Under the pieces are notes generated by a model that saw only the letters and a program-made list of their open reading frames with translations, did not search any database and had not been told where the DNA came from. 64,000 nucleotides of DNA. It comes from an uncultured bacterium (GTDB lineage: Bacteria > Bacteroidota > Bacteroidia > Bacteroidales > Bacteroidaceae). Positions 28,157 to 37,697 of the stretch are shown one piece after another. The stretch spans positions 15,079-79,078 of the forward strand of contig CAJMQU010000019.1 of the NCBI GenBank assembly GCA_905215555.1, written 5' to 3'. The position numbers were made by a program, and so were the translations under genes. Numbering within the stretch: the first letter of the stretch is position 1; each line of letters begins with the position of its first letter.

Positions 28157-28188
28157 TTTTAAACGTCATAAATATTGTTCTAACTTTG
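28157..28188 (+). promoter_or_regulatory. Promoter of the arabinan HTCS gene
   Basis: TTTT (28157-28160), 20 bp, TAACTTTG (28181-28188, perfect -7). A start near 28195 leaves a leader of about 14 nt before the ATG at 28209 and rules out the GTG at 28116 as start. Confidence 0.6.
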
Positions 28189-28208
28189 CCTTTAATAATA
28201 CAAATTAT

Positions 28209-31200
28209 ATGAAAAAACAAAACCTTTTACACCTTATTATTATATATGCTAGTTTTATTGCATCTGTTACCTTACAAGCACAGGAGCATTTTGTTGACCG
28301 CTATAATGTTTCATACATCACCATGAACGATGGTCTTCCCCATAATTTTATCGATGATATTTATAAAGATACCCGAGGATTTCTTTGGATTTCCACTGCC
28401 GGTGGTGGACTCTCCCGATATGACGGTTACGAATTTATCCACTTTAATTCTAACACCCCTCATTGTAAACTTAGAAGTAATTTTATACGTAATGTATATG
28501 AAGATACTTATCAACGCCTATGGATTGTATCGGAAGGAGGCACAGACATTATTGATTTATTAACCTTGCAATCCATTATCCCCAATGATCCGAAAGGACT
28601 TCTTAGCACTTTGTTGAACCAACCTGCATATGCAGTAATACGCGATTCGCAAAATTGCATATGGCTGCAATGTGGTAACGAACTTCATCGAATTACCTTT
28701 GACGCCAAAGGAGATATAGAGACTTTATCAACTTTAACGTTACCCAATTTGTCCGAACCGGATCTTGTATTAAAGGATATTGATGAAGACGGGAAAATAT
28801 GGACTGCAATAAATGGCACAATTTATAAAATCATCCCGAATGATCAGGGAGGACTAGAAAAGAGCCATATATCGGAGAAACTAACGTTCCTACCTGATAC
28901 CTATCTGAAAGATATGTTGGCAAAAGAAAATGAAGTATGGATAGCCACGCATGCAGGATTGTACCGCTATAACAAGAACAGTAATGCAATAAAAATTTAC
29001 GAAAACATCCCCAATGATCCACACTCCATTTCACAAAATTATCTGACCAGCCTTGCTATCACCAACGATAAGCAGTTGATTGCAGGAACACTGCGTGGTG
29101 CGAATATTTATAATCCAATCACAGACAGTTTCGAACATCTCGCCCATAATTCTACCGGCGACAGCCAATTAAATAGCAACTTTATCAATTGTATAAAAGT
29201 AGACGGAAAACAGATATGGATCGGCACAGAAAGCGGAGGTATCAACAAACTCGCACCCAAACGTTTATCTATACATAACTACATACATGATAAAGAAATC
29301 CCCTCAAGCCTGTCTGACAATCCGGTAAATGTCATTTATGAAGATAAAGAAAAAAACTTATGGGTAGGCACTGTGGAAGGAGGCTTAAATCTGAAGAAAC
29401 AAGGGAGTGAACAGTTTCTCCACTACAGATGGGAACGTGGTGAGATAAGCCATAATTCTGTCAGTAGCCTTGCCAGTGACAACCAAGGTCGGTTATGGGT
29501 TGGTACTTGGGGCGGTGGAATCAATATTATGAATCCCCAAAAGCTGAATCGTCCTCTCCAAGTCATATATACATATCCAGAAACTGGATTTCCACTATTC
29601 TTCATAGCAGTACTTATTTATGACCCTATCAATAACGGGATGTGGGTAGGTGCCAATCGAGGACTCTTTTTTTACGATATGGCAACTCAGAAATTCATTT
29701 CCCCTTTTGCTGATCATATGGCAGAAAATGTACGTGGTTGCCTCGGTGCCCTCATCGATAAAGAAGATAAATTATGGATAGGCAGTACGGAAGGAGTATA
29801 TATCATAGACCTTCATTCTCGCTCCACCAAATCAGATAAAGGAGAGTTCCAGTATCGGCATCTCAATTATAAGCTGGACAATCCCCAATCAAAGCTAATA
29901 GAGAAGATCAGTTGCTTCTGTGAAACGACAGATGGAACACTGTGGCTGGGTAGCAACGGATATGGCATTTATAAAAGAGTTGTTGATGACCAAGGCAAAG
30001 AAAAATTCATTTCTTATAATACCACCCAAGACCTGATCAACAATAATGTCCGGAGTATGCAAGAAGGTATAGACGGCAATATCTGGATAGGAACAAATAA
30101 TGGACTTTCCTGTTATCACCCGACAGAGAACCGTTTTACGAATTACACGAAACAAGATGGACTACCCGATGCTCAATTCTACTGGAACGCCTCATGTCAT
30201 TCATCAGACGGCATCCTCTATTTTGGTACCGTTGCAGGACTCACAGCTATTGAAAGCAATTTTCCACCCAGCATAATCCAACCGGCCAATGTAAGATTCA
30301 CCAAACTGAGAATCGGGAATCAAGATATTCTTCCCGGTAACATATATCTATCCCAAGACATTGCTGTCACCCAGGAAATAAAATTTCATGAAAAAGAGAA
30401 ATCATTTTCATTGGAATTCTCAGCCCTAAATTTTGAACCGGATAATACGGCCACATATAGCTATCGTCTTCTCGGATTTGAAGATAGATGGGTACAAGTG
30501 CCTGGAAACCGACGATTTGTGAGTTACACAAACCTGCGTCCGGGAACTTACACCCTGCAAGTAAAATATACGCCCGACGGAGAAAATGGAACAGAGAATA
30601 TCACACAACTAAAAATAATTATCCAGCCCTACTTCTATAAAACTACTTGGTTTATTTTATTGCTTATAAGTTTCGCGCTATTAATCACTTGGCAAATTTA
30701 TCAATGGCGCATACGGAACTTTAAACAACAAAGAGAACTGTTACATCGTACAGTGGAAGAACGTACATACCAGTTGGAACAACAAAAACAGCTATTGGAG
30801 AATCAAACGGAAGAACTCTCCAGGCAAAATAATACACTAAAACAACAAAATGAAAAAATCACCCGACAAAAAGCTCAATTAAGCCGTATGGCACACAAAG
30901 TTCAAGAGCTGACATTAGATAAGATTGCCTTCTTTACTAATATTACACATGAATTTCGTACCCCGATAACCTTGATTATCGGCCCCATTGAACGTGCTCT
31001 TAAACTGAGTTATAATCCGCAGGTAATAGAACAATTAAACTTTGTGGAACGCAACTCTAAATATTTATTATCTCTTGTCAATCAGTTAATGGACTTCCGA
31101 AAGGTAGAATCCGGTAAACTGAATATAGTAAAAACTAAAGGAAACTTTCTAAATTTTATAATCTCATTACTCACTCCTTTTGAAGTGTTTGCCAAAGAAC

Positions 31201-32480
31201 GGAATATCGCGATTAAACACTATTTCCATATGAAAGATCCTGAAATCCGTTACGATGAGGAAGCTATGCATAAAGTAATTACCAATCTGCTAAGCAATGC
31301 TATTAAATTCACTCCCGATAATGGGAAAATATCCGTATATATAGCTACATTACCGGCAAAAGAAAGTAAGGAAGTACTTTACCTCTGCGTCAGTGATAAC
31401 GGAACAGGTATTCCGGAACAAGATATAGAGCAGATATTCAACCGCTTCTACCAATCAAAGAAACAAGTGAAATATCCTGTATACGGACAAACCGGTACCG
31501 GCATAGGATTATATCTCTGTAAACGTATCGTACTGATGCACGATGGAGACATAAGTGTCCGTAACAACCCCGGTTCCGGCTGTTCTTTCCGCATCTTGCT
31601 TCCATTACCCAAGGAAGAAGACATAAACGATCAGCTTATTATTGAAAATAACATACCACTTACAACACCCGCAACAGTGGACGATGAGTTACCTAAAGAA
31701 AAAGCAGCCTTGAATATTCTGGTTGTAGAAGACAATGCTGACATGAGAGGATATATCCGTTCTATTCTCCGCGATTATTATAATGTACTCGAAGCTTGTA
31801 ACGGTGCAGAAGCCATTGAAATATTAAACCGGCAATCGATAGATTTCATTGTCAGTGACCTGATGATGCCCGTAATGGATGGCATAGAGCTGTCACGTCG
31901 GGTAAAAGAGACCTTTACAAACTCACACATTCCTTTCCTGATGCTTACTGCCAAGACATCACCTGAAACCCGTCTGGAAAGTTACCGCATAGGAGTAGAC
32001 GAATATCTTCTAAAACCTTTTGATGAGACTCTTCTATTAACCCGTATTGAAAATATTCTGGAGAATCGTAGACGCTACCAGAGACAATTCAGGGCAAATA
32101 TGGATGTTGAAGTACTAAATATAGAAGAAGAATCAGGAGACAAGAAGTTCATCAACCAAGTGATGGAAGTCGTGAAAGAACACTATAAAAACCCCTACTT
32201 CGAAGTCAGCGACTTCAGCGAGGCTGTTGGAGTAAGCAAAAGTCTGCTGAACAAGAAACTTCAAAGCCTCATCGGACAGTCCGCCGGGCAATTCATCCGT
32301 AACTACAGACTGAATACTGCCCGGGAACTGATTCTCAAAAACCGGGAAACCAAACAAATGAACATTGCAGAAATAGCATACGAGGTAGGTTTCAATGACC
32401 CCAAATATTTTGCCCGTTGCTTCAGTAAACAATTCAATATGAAGCCCAGTGAACTGATGAATGAAGGAGATAATAACTAA
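28209..32480 (+). CDS. Hybrid two-component system regulator (HTCS) of the arabinan PUL
   Basis: 1423 aa from ATG 28209 (an upstream in-frame GTG precedes the promoter). Signal peptide (about 1-23); propeller repeats (about 25-735, such as FLWISTAGGGLSRYDG and LWVGTVEGGLNL); Y_Y_Y domain (about 740-804); one membrane segment (about 811-832); Gln/Glu-rich coiled coil (about 840-900); HisKA with phospho-His in ITHEFRTPIT (about 912); HATPase (NLLSNAIKFTPD, GTGIGLYL); receiver with phospho-Asp in VSDLMMPVMDG (about 1216); AraC-type HTH at the end (about 1320-1418). Positional match to BT0366, the arabinan sensor. It should bind arabino-oligosaccharide in the periplasm and activate both flanking operons. 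Confidence 0.97.
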   Translation: MKKQNLLHLIIIYASFIASVTLQAQEHFVDRYNVSYITMNDGLPHNFIDDIYKDTRGFLWISTAGGGLSRYDGYEFIHFNSNTPHCKLRSNFIRNVYEDTYQRLWIVSEGGTDIIDLLTLQSIIPNDPKGLLSTLLNQPAYAVIRDSQNCIWLQCGNELHRITFDAKGDIETLSTLTLPNLSEPDLVLKDIDEDGKIWTAINGTIYKIIPNDQGGLEKSHISEKLTFLPDTYLKDMLAKENEVWIATHAGLYRYNKNSNAIKIYENIPNDPHSISQNYLTSLAITNDKQLIAGTLRGANIYNPITDSFEHLAHNSTGDSQLNSNFINCIKVDGKQIWIGTESGGINKLAPKRLSIHNYIHDKEIPSSLSDNPVNVIYEDKEKNLWVGTVEGGLNLKKQGSEQFLHYRWERGEISHNSVSSLASDNQGRLWVGTWGGGINIMNPQKLNRPLQVIYTYPETGFPLFFIAVLIYDPINNGMWVGANRGLFFYDMATQKFISPFADHMAENVRGCLGALIDKEDKLWIGSTEGVYIIDLHSRSTKSDKGEFQYRHLNYKLDNPQSKLIEKISCFCETTDGTLWLGSNGYGIYKRVVDDQGKEKFISYNTTQDLINNNVRSMQEGIDGNIWIGTNNGLSCYHPTENRFTNYTKQDGLPDAQFYWNASCHSSDGILYFGTVAGLTAIESNFPPSIIQPANVRFTKLRIGNQDILPGNIYLSQDIAVTQEIKFHEKEKSFSLEFSALNFEPDNTATYSYRLLGFEDRWVQVPGNRRFVSYTNLRPGTYTLQVKYTPDGENGTENITQLKIIIQPYFYKTTWFILLLISFALLITWQIYQWRIRNFKQQRELLHRTVEERTYQLEQQKQLLENQTEELSRQNNTLKQQNEKITRQKAQLSRMAHKVQELTLDKIAFFTNITHEFRTPITLIIGPIERALKLSYNPQVIEQLNFVERNSKYLLSLVNQLMDFRKVESGKLNIVKTKGNFLNFIISLLTPFEVFAKERNIAIKHYFHMKDPEIRYDEEAMHKVITNLLSNAIKFTPDNGKISVYIATLPAKESKEVLYLCVSDNGTGIPEQDIEQIFNRFYQSKKQVKYPVYGQTGTGIGLYLCKRIVLMHDGDISVRNNPGSGCSFRILLPLPKEEDINDQLIIENNIPLTTPATVDDELPKEKAALNILVVEDNADMRGYIRSILRDYYNVLEACNGAEAIEILNRQSIDFIVSDLMMPVMDGIELSRRVKETFTNSHIPFLMLTAKTSPETRLESYRIGVDEYLLKPFDETLLLTRIENILENRRRYQRQFRANMDVEVLNIEEESGDKKFINQVMEVVKEHYKNPYFEVSDFSEAVGVSKSLLNKKLQSLIGQSAGQFIRNYRLNTARELILKNRETKQMNIAEIAYEVGFNDPKYFARCFSKQFNMKPSELMNEGDNN

Positions 32481-32556
32481 TTCTACAAGATTGATTGGCA
32501 CAATAATCATTCATAAGAGGTTTCTTATATGTCAAATATTATAATAATTGTAATTC

Positions 32557-32569
32557 ATACACTCAAATA
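32557..32569 (+). promoter_or_regulatory. Possible AraR half-site upstream of arabinan PUL
   Basis: ATACACTCAAATA, identical over 13 bp to 47269-47281 in the ara operon promoter. Preceded by a weak dyad TGTA-N5-TACA (32549-32561). It ends 5 bp before the HTCS direct repeats. AraR binding here is an inference from the shared sequence. Confidence 0.4.
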
Positions 32570-32574
32570 CTCGT

Positions 32575-32604
32575 TTGTCCACCTCTAATATTCGTTTATC
32601 CACC
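32575..32604 (+). promoter_or_regulatory. Arabinan HTCS operator, direct repeats (susC/D side)
   Basis: TTGTCCACC (32575-32583) and TTATCCACC (32596-32604), 21 bp apart, same orientation relative to transcription as the pair at 28094-28123. The second copy ends 20 bp before the -7 box at 32625, occupying the place of the -33 box. Confidence 0.75.
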
Positions 32605-32624
32605 CCTAAAAGCATGTTTGGACG

Positions 32625-32632
32625 TACTTTTG
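32625..32632 (+). promoter_or_regulatory. -7 box of the arabinan susC/D operon
   Basis: TACTTTTG, full TAnnTTTG match, about 65 bp before the ATG at 32697. No TTTG at -33; the HTCS repeat lies there instead, the arrangement expected for a class-II-like activated promoter. Confidence 0.7.
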
Positions 32633-32696
32633 CATTCCTACTTAATGTATCAGGTTAAGTAGAATAACTAATTGTTAAACCAATAATATCTGTATT

Positions 32697-34547
32697 ATGA
32701 AGACAAGAAAATGGCCGGTACCCATCCTGGCGGCATTTACAGTCCTTTCATTTTGGGCCTGCGAGGATTGGGGGCAAATGGACCCTCCAGCAGGAACTCT
32801 GAAAAATCCCAAATTAGAGCAAGTTGCAAAGATTACTTTTGAGGATAAAGAATTTGATCCTCAAAGCCTCAACTATTATGCCTACGAAGGCGGAGACATA
32901 GCTGAGATTGAAGACGACAATGTACATGGTAAAGTACTTCACTTACCTGATGGTTATGCCCGTATGTTCAATCCACTGAATAGTGTGGAAGTACAGAATG
33001 GCGTGTCATTGACATTCTGGGTGAAACAGGCACCCCGCATCGATGAAGAAACGGAAGAAGAGTTGGAACCGGATTTGGTTGGTGCTCTCTTCTCTTTCCA
33101 AAACAGTAATGGCACACAGCGCACGTTCCTCACCGCCAACGGCTGGCTGAAGTATGAAGGGGTAGATGGTGAATACGAGGTCAACAACCCCGAAACGAAC
33201 AAAGTATCCAAAAACCCATTGCTGCTACCCTCCGGAGAATGGCACTACATGGCCATTACTATCCGCAATGACGGCTATAGCATCTATGTGGATGGCAAAC
33301 AACGCATTGACAAGACCGTAGAGAAATCAGACTTTGACTTCAAAAAGATAGTACAGTTCATGGCCAGTACACCTTATATATATATAGGTTACGGTTCAGA
33401 CACTCCCACACAAGAGATGTGGATAGATGATATCGCAATTTATCGTAACCAAATTACCGACAGTCAATGTCAAATGCCAAACATAGGCGGAGAAGAGGGA
33501 ACATTCGAATATCTTGTCGGCGATCCTATCATCACTGTAGGTGCAGAAGACAACTCAGCAGCTTGGTGGACAGCATTCTCCAACTATTTCAGAATACCTG
33601 CCGACGGCAATATGAAGTTCAAATTCACCAACCACACCAATGGTGCCGGCAACTGGAACAACTGGTGCTTCTGTCTCTGCACTGATGACGAACGAAATGG
33701 AAGTGACTATGCCGAATACTTCGTTATCCGTTCCGACCTCTACGGATGGGGTGACAGCTATGGCTCAGGTACATGGACCGATGAAGGCTACGGTGACTGG
33801 GATGCTTTCCGGGCCGACATGGAAGGTGCAGAAGTGACTGTGAATGTCCAACGCAGCGGAGCAACGGTGACTGTAGAAGCAGTGGCCAAAGCCATCAACG
33901 GCAACGTGTACAGAGAAACTTTCACCACCACTTGCGGTGACGGCACACAAGTAGTCCGAGCCTTCTTTATAATGGATGGTTCGCACATCGTATTCGACAC
34001 TGAAGAAACCACTGCATTGACCAAAATAGCACTGACAAAGACTACTATCGGCGCCGAAGACTGTTCGGCTGCTTGGTGGACTGAATTCTCAGACTATTTC
34101 CCAATCCCTGTCGGACAGAATCTGCATCTCGAATTCGAGAATCACACCAGCGGTGCCGGCAACTGGAATAACTGGAATCTCTGCCTCTGCACAGATGCTG
34201 AACGAGACGGCAATGAGTATGCCGAATATTTCGTTATCCGTTCCGATCTTTACGGATGGGGCGACAGCTATGCTTCGGGTACATGGAGTAATGAGGGCTA
34301 CGGCGACTGGGACACTTTCCGTTCTGACATGGAAGGAGCCAAAGTTATCATCGACATCCAGCGTAACGGCGCTACAGTGACAACCACAGCCGTAGCTACC
34401 GCCAAGAATGGCAACGTGTATAAAGAAGCCTTTGTGACAGACTGCGGTGACGGGAATCAAATAATACGGGCATTCCTCATCGTAGATGGGGCTCATCTCA
34501 AGATGGATAATTCAAACTGCTATCTGTACATTCAGTTATTCAAGTAA
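32697..34547 (+). CDS. Surface glycan-binding lipoprotein: LamG-like domain plus two tandem aromatic-rich modules
   Basis: 616 aa. Lipoprotein signal (Cys 22, followed by Glu-Asp). Residues about 45-260 form a concanavalin/LamG-like sandwich (VSLTFWVKQAP, WHYMAITIRNDGYSIYVDGKQ, MWIDDIAIYRN). Then come two modules of about 170 residues starting at T280 and T450, roughly two-thirds identical, each with AWW, GNWNNW, DLYGWGDSY, GYGDWD and a Cys-Leu-Cys. I do not recognise a named family for the modules; the exposed Trp/Tyr and the place before susC suggest carbohydrate-binding modules. First gene of the induced operon (positional match to BT0365). The duplication is also visible in the DNA (about 33534-34043 and 34044-34544). 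Confidence 0.85.
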   Translation: MKTRKWPVPILAAFTVLSFWACEDWGQMDPPAGTLKNPKLEQVAKITFEDKEFDPQSLNYYAYEGGDIAEIEDDNVHGKVLHLPDGYARMFNPLNSVEVQNGVSLTFWVKQAPRIDEETEEELEPDLVGALFSFQNSNGTQRTFLTANGWLKYEGVDGEYEVNNPETNKVSKNPLLLPSGEWHYMAITIRNDGYSIYVDGKQRIDKTVEKSDFDFKKIVQFMASTPYIYIGYGSDTPTQEMWIDDIAIYRNQITDSQCQMPNIGGEEGTFEYLVGDPIITVGAEDNSAAWWTAFSNYFRIPADGNMKFKFTNHTNGAGNWNNWCFCLCTDDERNGSDYAEYFVIRSDLYGWGDSYGSGTWTDEGYGDWDAFRADMEGAEVTVNVQRSGATVTVEAVAKAINGNVYRETFTTTCGDGTQVVRAFFIMDGSHIVFDTEETTALTKIALTKTTIGAEDCSAAWWTEFSDYFPIPVGQNLHLEFENHTSGAGNWNNWNLCLCTDAERDGNEYAEYFVIRSDLYGWGDSYASGTWSNEGYGDWDTFRSDMEGAKVIIDIQRNGATVTTTAVATAKNGNVYKEAFVTDCGDGNQIIRAFLIVDGAHLKMDNSNCYLYIQLFK

Positions 34548-34572
34548 TAACCTCTATAAACAAGAATATATT

Positions 34573-37500
34573 ATGGACAATAAAAAAATCACAATATCAG
34601 CAGTCCAACGCTTGGCGGGTATGCTACTGGCATTCGCCTTCCTGCTGACCGGACAAATGCTCTTTGCACAATCCAAGCAAGTGACAGGTGTCGTAAAAGA
34701 TGCTACCGGAGAAACAGTCATCGGTGCCAGCGTACTTGAAAAAGGTACTACCAATAATGGTACTATCACAGACTTTGATGGTAACTTCAAATTAACTGTT
34801 GGCAATCCTAATGCTACATTACAGATTTCATTCGTTGGCTATCAGACACAAGAAATCAACCTGAATGGAAAGAGTTCTATCGTAGTTACTCTTAAAGAAG
34901 ACTCTGAAATGCTGGACGAAGTAGTGGTAGTAGGCTATGGTGCACAAAAAAAGGAGAGCGTGGTAGGTGCCATCTCACAGGTATCTTCCAAAGAACTGCT
35001 CCAGTCACCTGCCGCCAACGTATCCCAAGCCATTGCCGGTAAAATTTCAGGTGTTATCACCTCACAAACTTCCGGTGCCCCCGGTTCGGACGATACGCAA
35101 ATCTACATCCGCGGTCGTGCCACTTTTGCCGGTGATGCCCAACCACTCGTTTTGGTAGATGGCATAGAACGTGAATTCTCGCAGATTGCCCCAGACGATA
35201 TCGAAACGATTTCAGTACTGAAAGATGCTTCTGCAACAGCAGTTTATGGTGTACGTGGTGCAAATGGTGTAATGCTGATTACCACCAAACGCGGTAGAGA
35301 GCAGAAACCTGAAGTGAGTCTGACTGCTAACTGGCAAATTCAAAGCCCTACACGCACAGATACTTACCTGAACTCTTATCAATCGGTAAGTTTGCTGGAA
35401 GAAGCCCTTGCAAACGACGGACTCCCTTCTCAATATTCTGCCAGTGACCTTGAAATGTATCGTAAATCATGTGCCGGCGAATTAAACGGCTTGGATGCAA
35501 TGTTATACCCCAATGTTAACTGGTATGATGAAGTATTGAAAAGTTCTTCGCCTGCACAACGCTATAATGTCAGCGTACGTGGTGGTACAAAACGTATGCG
35601 TTACTATGCTTCCGGCGAATTATACGACCAAAAAGGTTTGATTAAGAACTTAAGCAACGACAAGTATGGCAATTCTTCAAGCCCCAGTTTCCGTCGTTAT
35701 GCATTCCGTGCCAATATGGACTTGTTCCTGACGAAAGACCTAACTTTCTCCGTCAACTTCGGTACCCGCTTCGAAGAACGTAAAGGTTCTAATACTACTG
35801 AAAGGGCAGATTACAGCCAGATATTCTATGAAATGAACCACACACCCGGATGGCTTTTCCCCGTATCGACAGTAGTTCAGAACGGCGAAAAGCAGGAAAC
35901 TATCTATGGAGGCAGCTCACAATATCAGAACAACATCGTAGCTGCTCTGACGAAAGGTGGATATTATAAAGCTACCAATACCATCAATGAAACCAACTTC
36001 ATTCTTGATTATAAAATGGACTGGCTGACTGAAGGTTTGAGCGTAAAAGGTATGGCTTCATTCGACTACGATTCTTACGATAAAACCGTGTACGGGGCCA
36101 GTTTTGCCACTTATGAATTGAATAATCGAGACGATTTTGGTAATATCGATGCCTACAACCGCTTCAATAGTGATGGCGAATTAGCAGGCAGTAAAGACTC
36201 TTATACAATTTATAAACTCTACATGGAAGCTCAAATCAACTATGCCCGTAAATTCGGTAAACATGATGTAACAGCCATGTTGCTCTACAACCAGAACGAT
36301 TACCGTTACAGAGCCGACCTGGCCAAACGTTATCAAGGTTTGGTAGGTCGTGCTACCTATGGTTACGATGATCGTTATCTGGCTGAAGTGAACTTCGGTT
36401 ACAATGGTTCTGAAAATTTTATGAAAGGTAAACGTTTCGGTTTCTTCCCAGCTTTCTCTTTAGGTTGGCGTATCAGCAATGAGTCTTTTATGGAGAGTAC
36501 TAAAGACTGGTTGAACAACCTGAAGCTCCGCGCCTCTTATGGTGAGGTAGGTAACGATGTATATACCGTGAGTGGAGTAGCGCAACGTTTCCTCTATGAA
36601 GAAAAATGGAGTCAAATCAGTAATGATTATATGTTCGGCACCAGCGGTAAGCCCGGTATCTACGAAACACAATATCCTAACTATGGTGTTACTTGGGAAC
36701 GTGCCCACAAGTACAATGTCGGTTTAGAGTTCGGATTATGGAACGGATTACTGAATGGTAATATCGATCTTTTCCACGAAACGCGCAACGACATCCTGAC
36801 CAACTATCTGACGCGCCCGGAATGGGTAGGTGTAACAATGGCTGCCGGTAACTTGGGTGAAACCGTAAACAGTGGTTTCGAGATTGAATTGAAGCATAAC
36901 AATCATATCGGAAAGGACTTTCAATACAACATCGGTCTGACTTTCTCTCATGCCAAGAATGAAATTAAGAATATGGATGAACCAGCACTGAAAACGGACT
37001 ATCGCAAGCGCGAAGGTCACCCTATTGGTCAGTACTATGGACTGGTATGCGACGGCTTCGTAACAGCTGCCGATGCGGCTGATCCTAATTTTCCAACATC
37101 GACCTTTGGTAATGTACAAGTAGGCGACTTGAAATATCGCGATATGAATAATGATGGTTTTATTGACGAACGAGACGAAACATTCATTGGTTATAGCGAT
37201 GTACCCGAAAATACGTATGCACTCACTTTAGGATGCACTTACAAAGGTATTGGTTTCAGTGTGATGTTCCAAGGTGTCGACCACGTAAGTCGTTATTATG
37301 ATGCAGAAGCTATGTATGCTTTCGTCAATGGCGGTAAAGTGAAAGAACACCATCTGGACCGTTGGAGTCCAGCTAAATCGGAGTCCGAGAACCTGGCAAG
37401 TGCCAAGTACCCATTGCTGCACTACGATAGTTACGGTGACCACAACCAACGTCAGAACTCCTTCTTCCTGAAAAATGGTGCTTTCATGCGTCTGAAGAAC

Positions 37501-37692
37501 ATCGAATTGAGCTATACATTGCCCACCAAATGGATAGAAAAAGTAGGAATGAGTGACTGCCGCCTCTACGTAAACGGTAACAATCTCATCACCTGGGATC
37601 ATCTGGATGATCTGTGTGACCCGGAAAGTAACGGTTCCAACCGCTACCCGATTATGAAGACTGTGAACTTTGGTGTAAACATTAAATTCTGA
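34573..37692 (+). CDS. SusC-like TonB-dependent transporter (arabinan PUL, pair 1)
   Basis: 1039 aa from ATG 34573 (a longer frame from 34486 would overlap the previous gene). Signal peptide (about 10-33), carboxypeptidase-regulatory-like domain (about 36-110, VTGVVKDATGETVIGASVLEKG), canonical TonB box VVVVGYG, plug (YIRGRATFAGDAQPLVLVDG, VYGVRGANGVMLITTKRG), barrel ending in KF. Imports arabino-oligosaccharides with the SusD protein 5 bp downstream. Confidence 0.96.
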   Translation: MDNKKITISAVQRLAGMLLAFAFLLTGQMLFAQSKQVTGVVKDATGETVIGASVLEKGTTNNGTITDFDGNFKLTVGNPNATLQISFVGYQTQEINLNGKSSIVVTLKEDSEMLDEVVVVGYGAQKKESVVGAISQVSSKELLQSPAANVSQAIAGKISGVITSQTSGAPGSDDTQIYIRGRATFAGDAQPLVLVDGIEREFSQIAPDDIETISVLKDASATAVYGVRGANGVMLITTKRGREQKPEVSLTANWQIQSPTRTDTYLNSYQSVSLLEEALANDGLPSQYSASDLEMYRKSCAGELNGLDAMLYPNVNWYDEVLKSSSPAQRYNVSVRGGTKRMRYYASGELYDQKGLIKNLSNDKYGNSSSPSFRRYAFRANMDLFLTKDLTFSVNFGTRFEERKGSNTTERADYSQIFYEMNHTPGWLFPVSTVVQNGEKQETIYGGSSQYQNNIVAALTKGGYYKATNTINETNFILDYKMDWLTEGLSVKGMASFDYDSYDKTVYGASFATYELNNRDDFGNIDAYNRFNSDGELAGSKDSYTIYKLYMEAQINYARKFGKHDVTAMLLYNQNDYRYRADLAKRYQGLVGRATYGYDDRYLAEVNFGYNGSENFMKGKRFGFFPAFSLGWRISNESFMESTKDWLNNLKLRASYGEVGNDVYTVSGVAQRFLYEEKWSQISNDYMFGTSGKPGIYETQYPNYGVTWERAHKYNVGLEFGLWNGLLNGNIDLFHETRNDILTNYLTRPEWVGVTMAAGNLGETVNSGFEIELKHNNHIGKDFQYNIGLTFSHAKNEIKNMDEPALKTDYRKREGHPIGQYYGLVCDGFVTAADAADPNFPTSTFGNVQVGDLKYRDMNNDGFIDERDETFIGYSDVPENTYALTLGCTYKGIGFSVMFQGVDHVSRYYDAEAMYAFVNGGKVKEHHLDRWSPAKSESENLASAKYPLLHYDSYGDHNQRQNSFFLKNGAFMRLKNIELSYTLPTKWIEKVGMSDCRLYVNGNNLITWDHLDDLCDPESNGSNRYPIMKTVNFGVNIKF

Positions 37693-37697
37693 TAAAA

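Noticed and set aside
28116..28208. Longer HTCS start at the GTG of 28116
   Set aside because: It overlaps the operator and lies upstream of the predicted transcript start; ATG 28209 gives a proper signal peptide.
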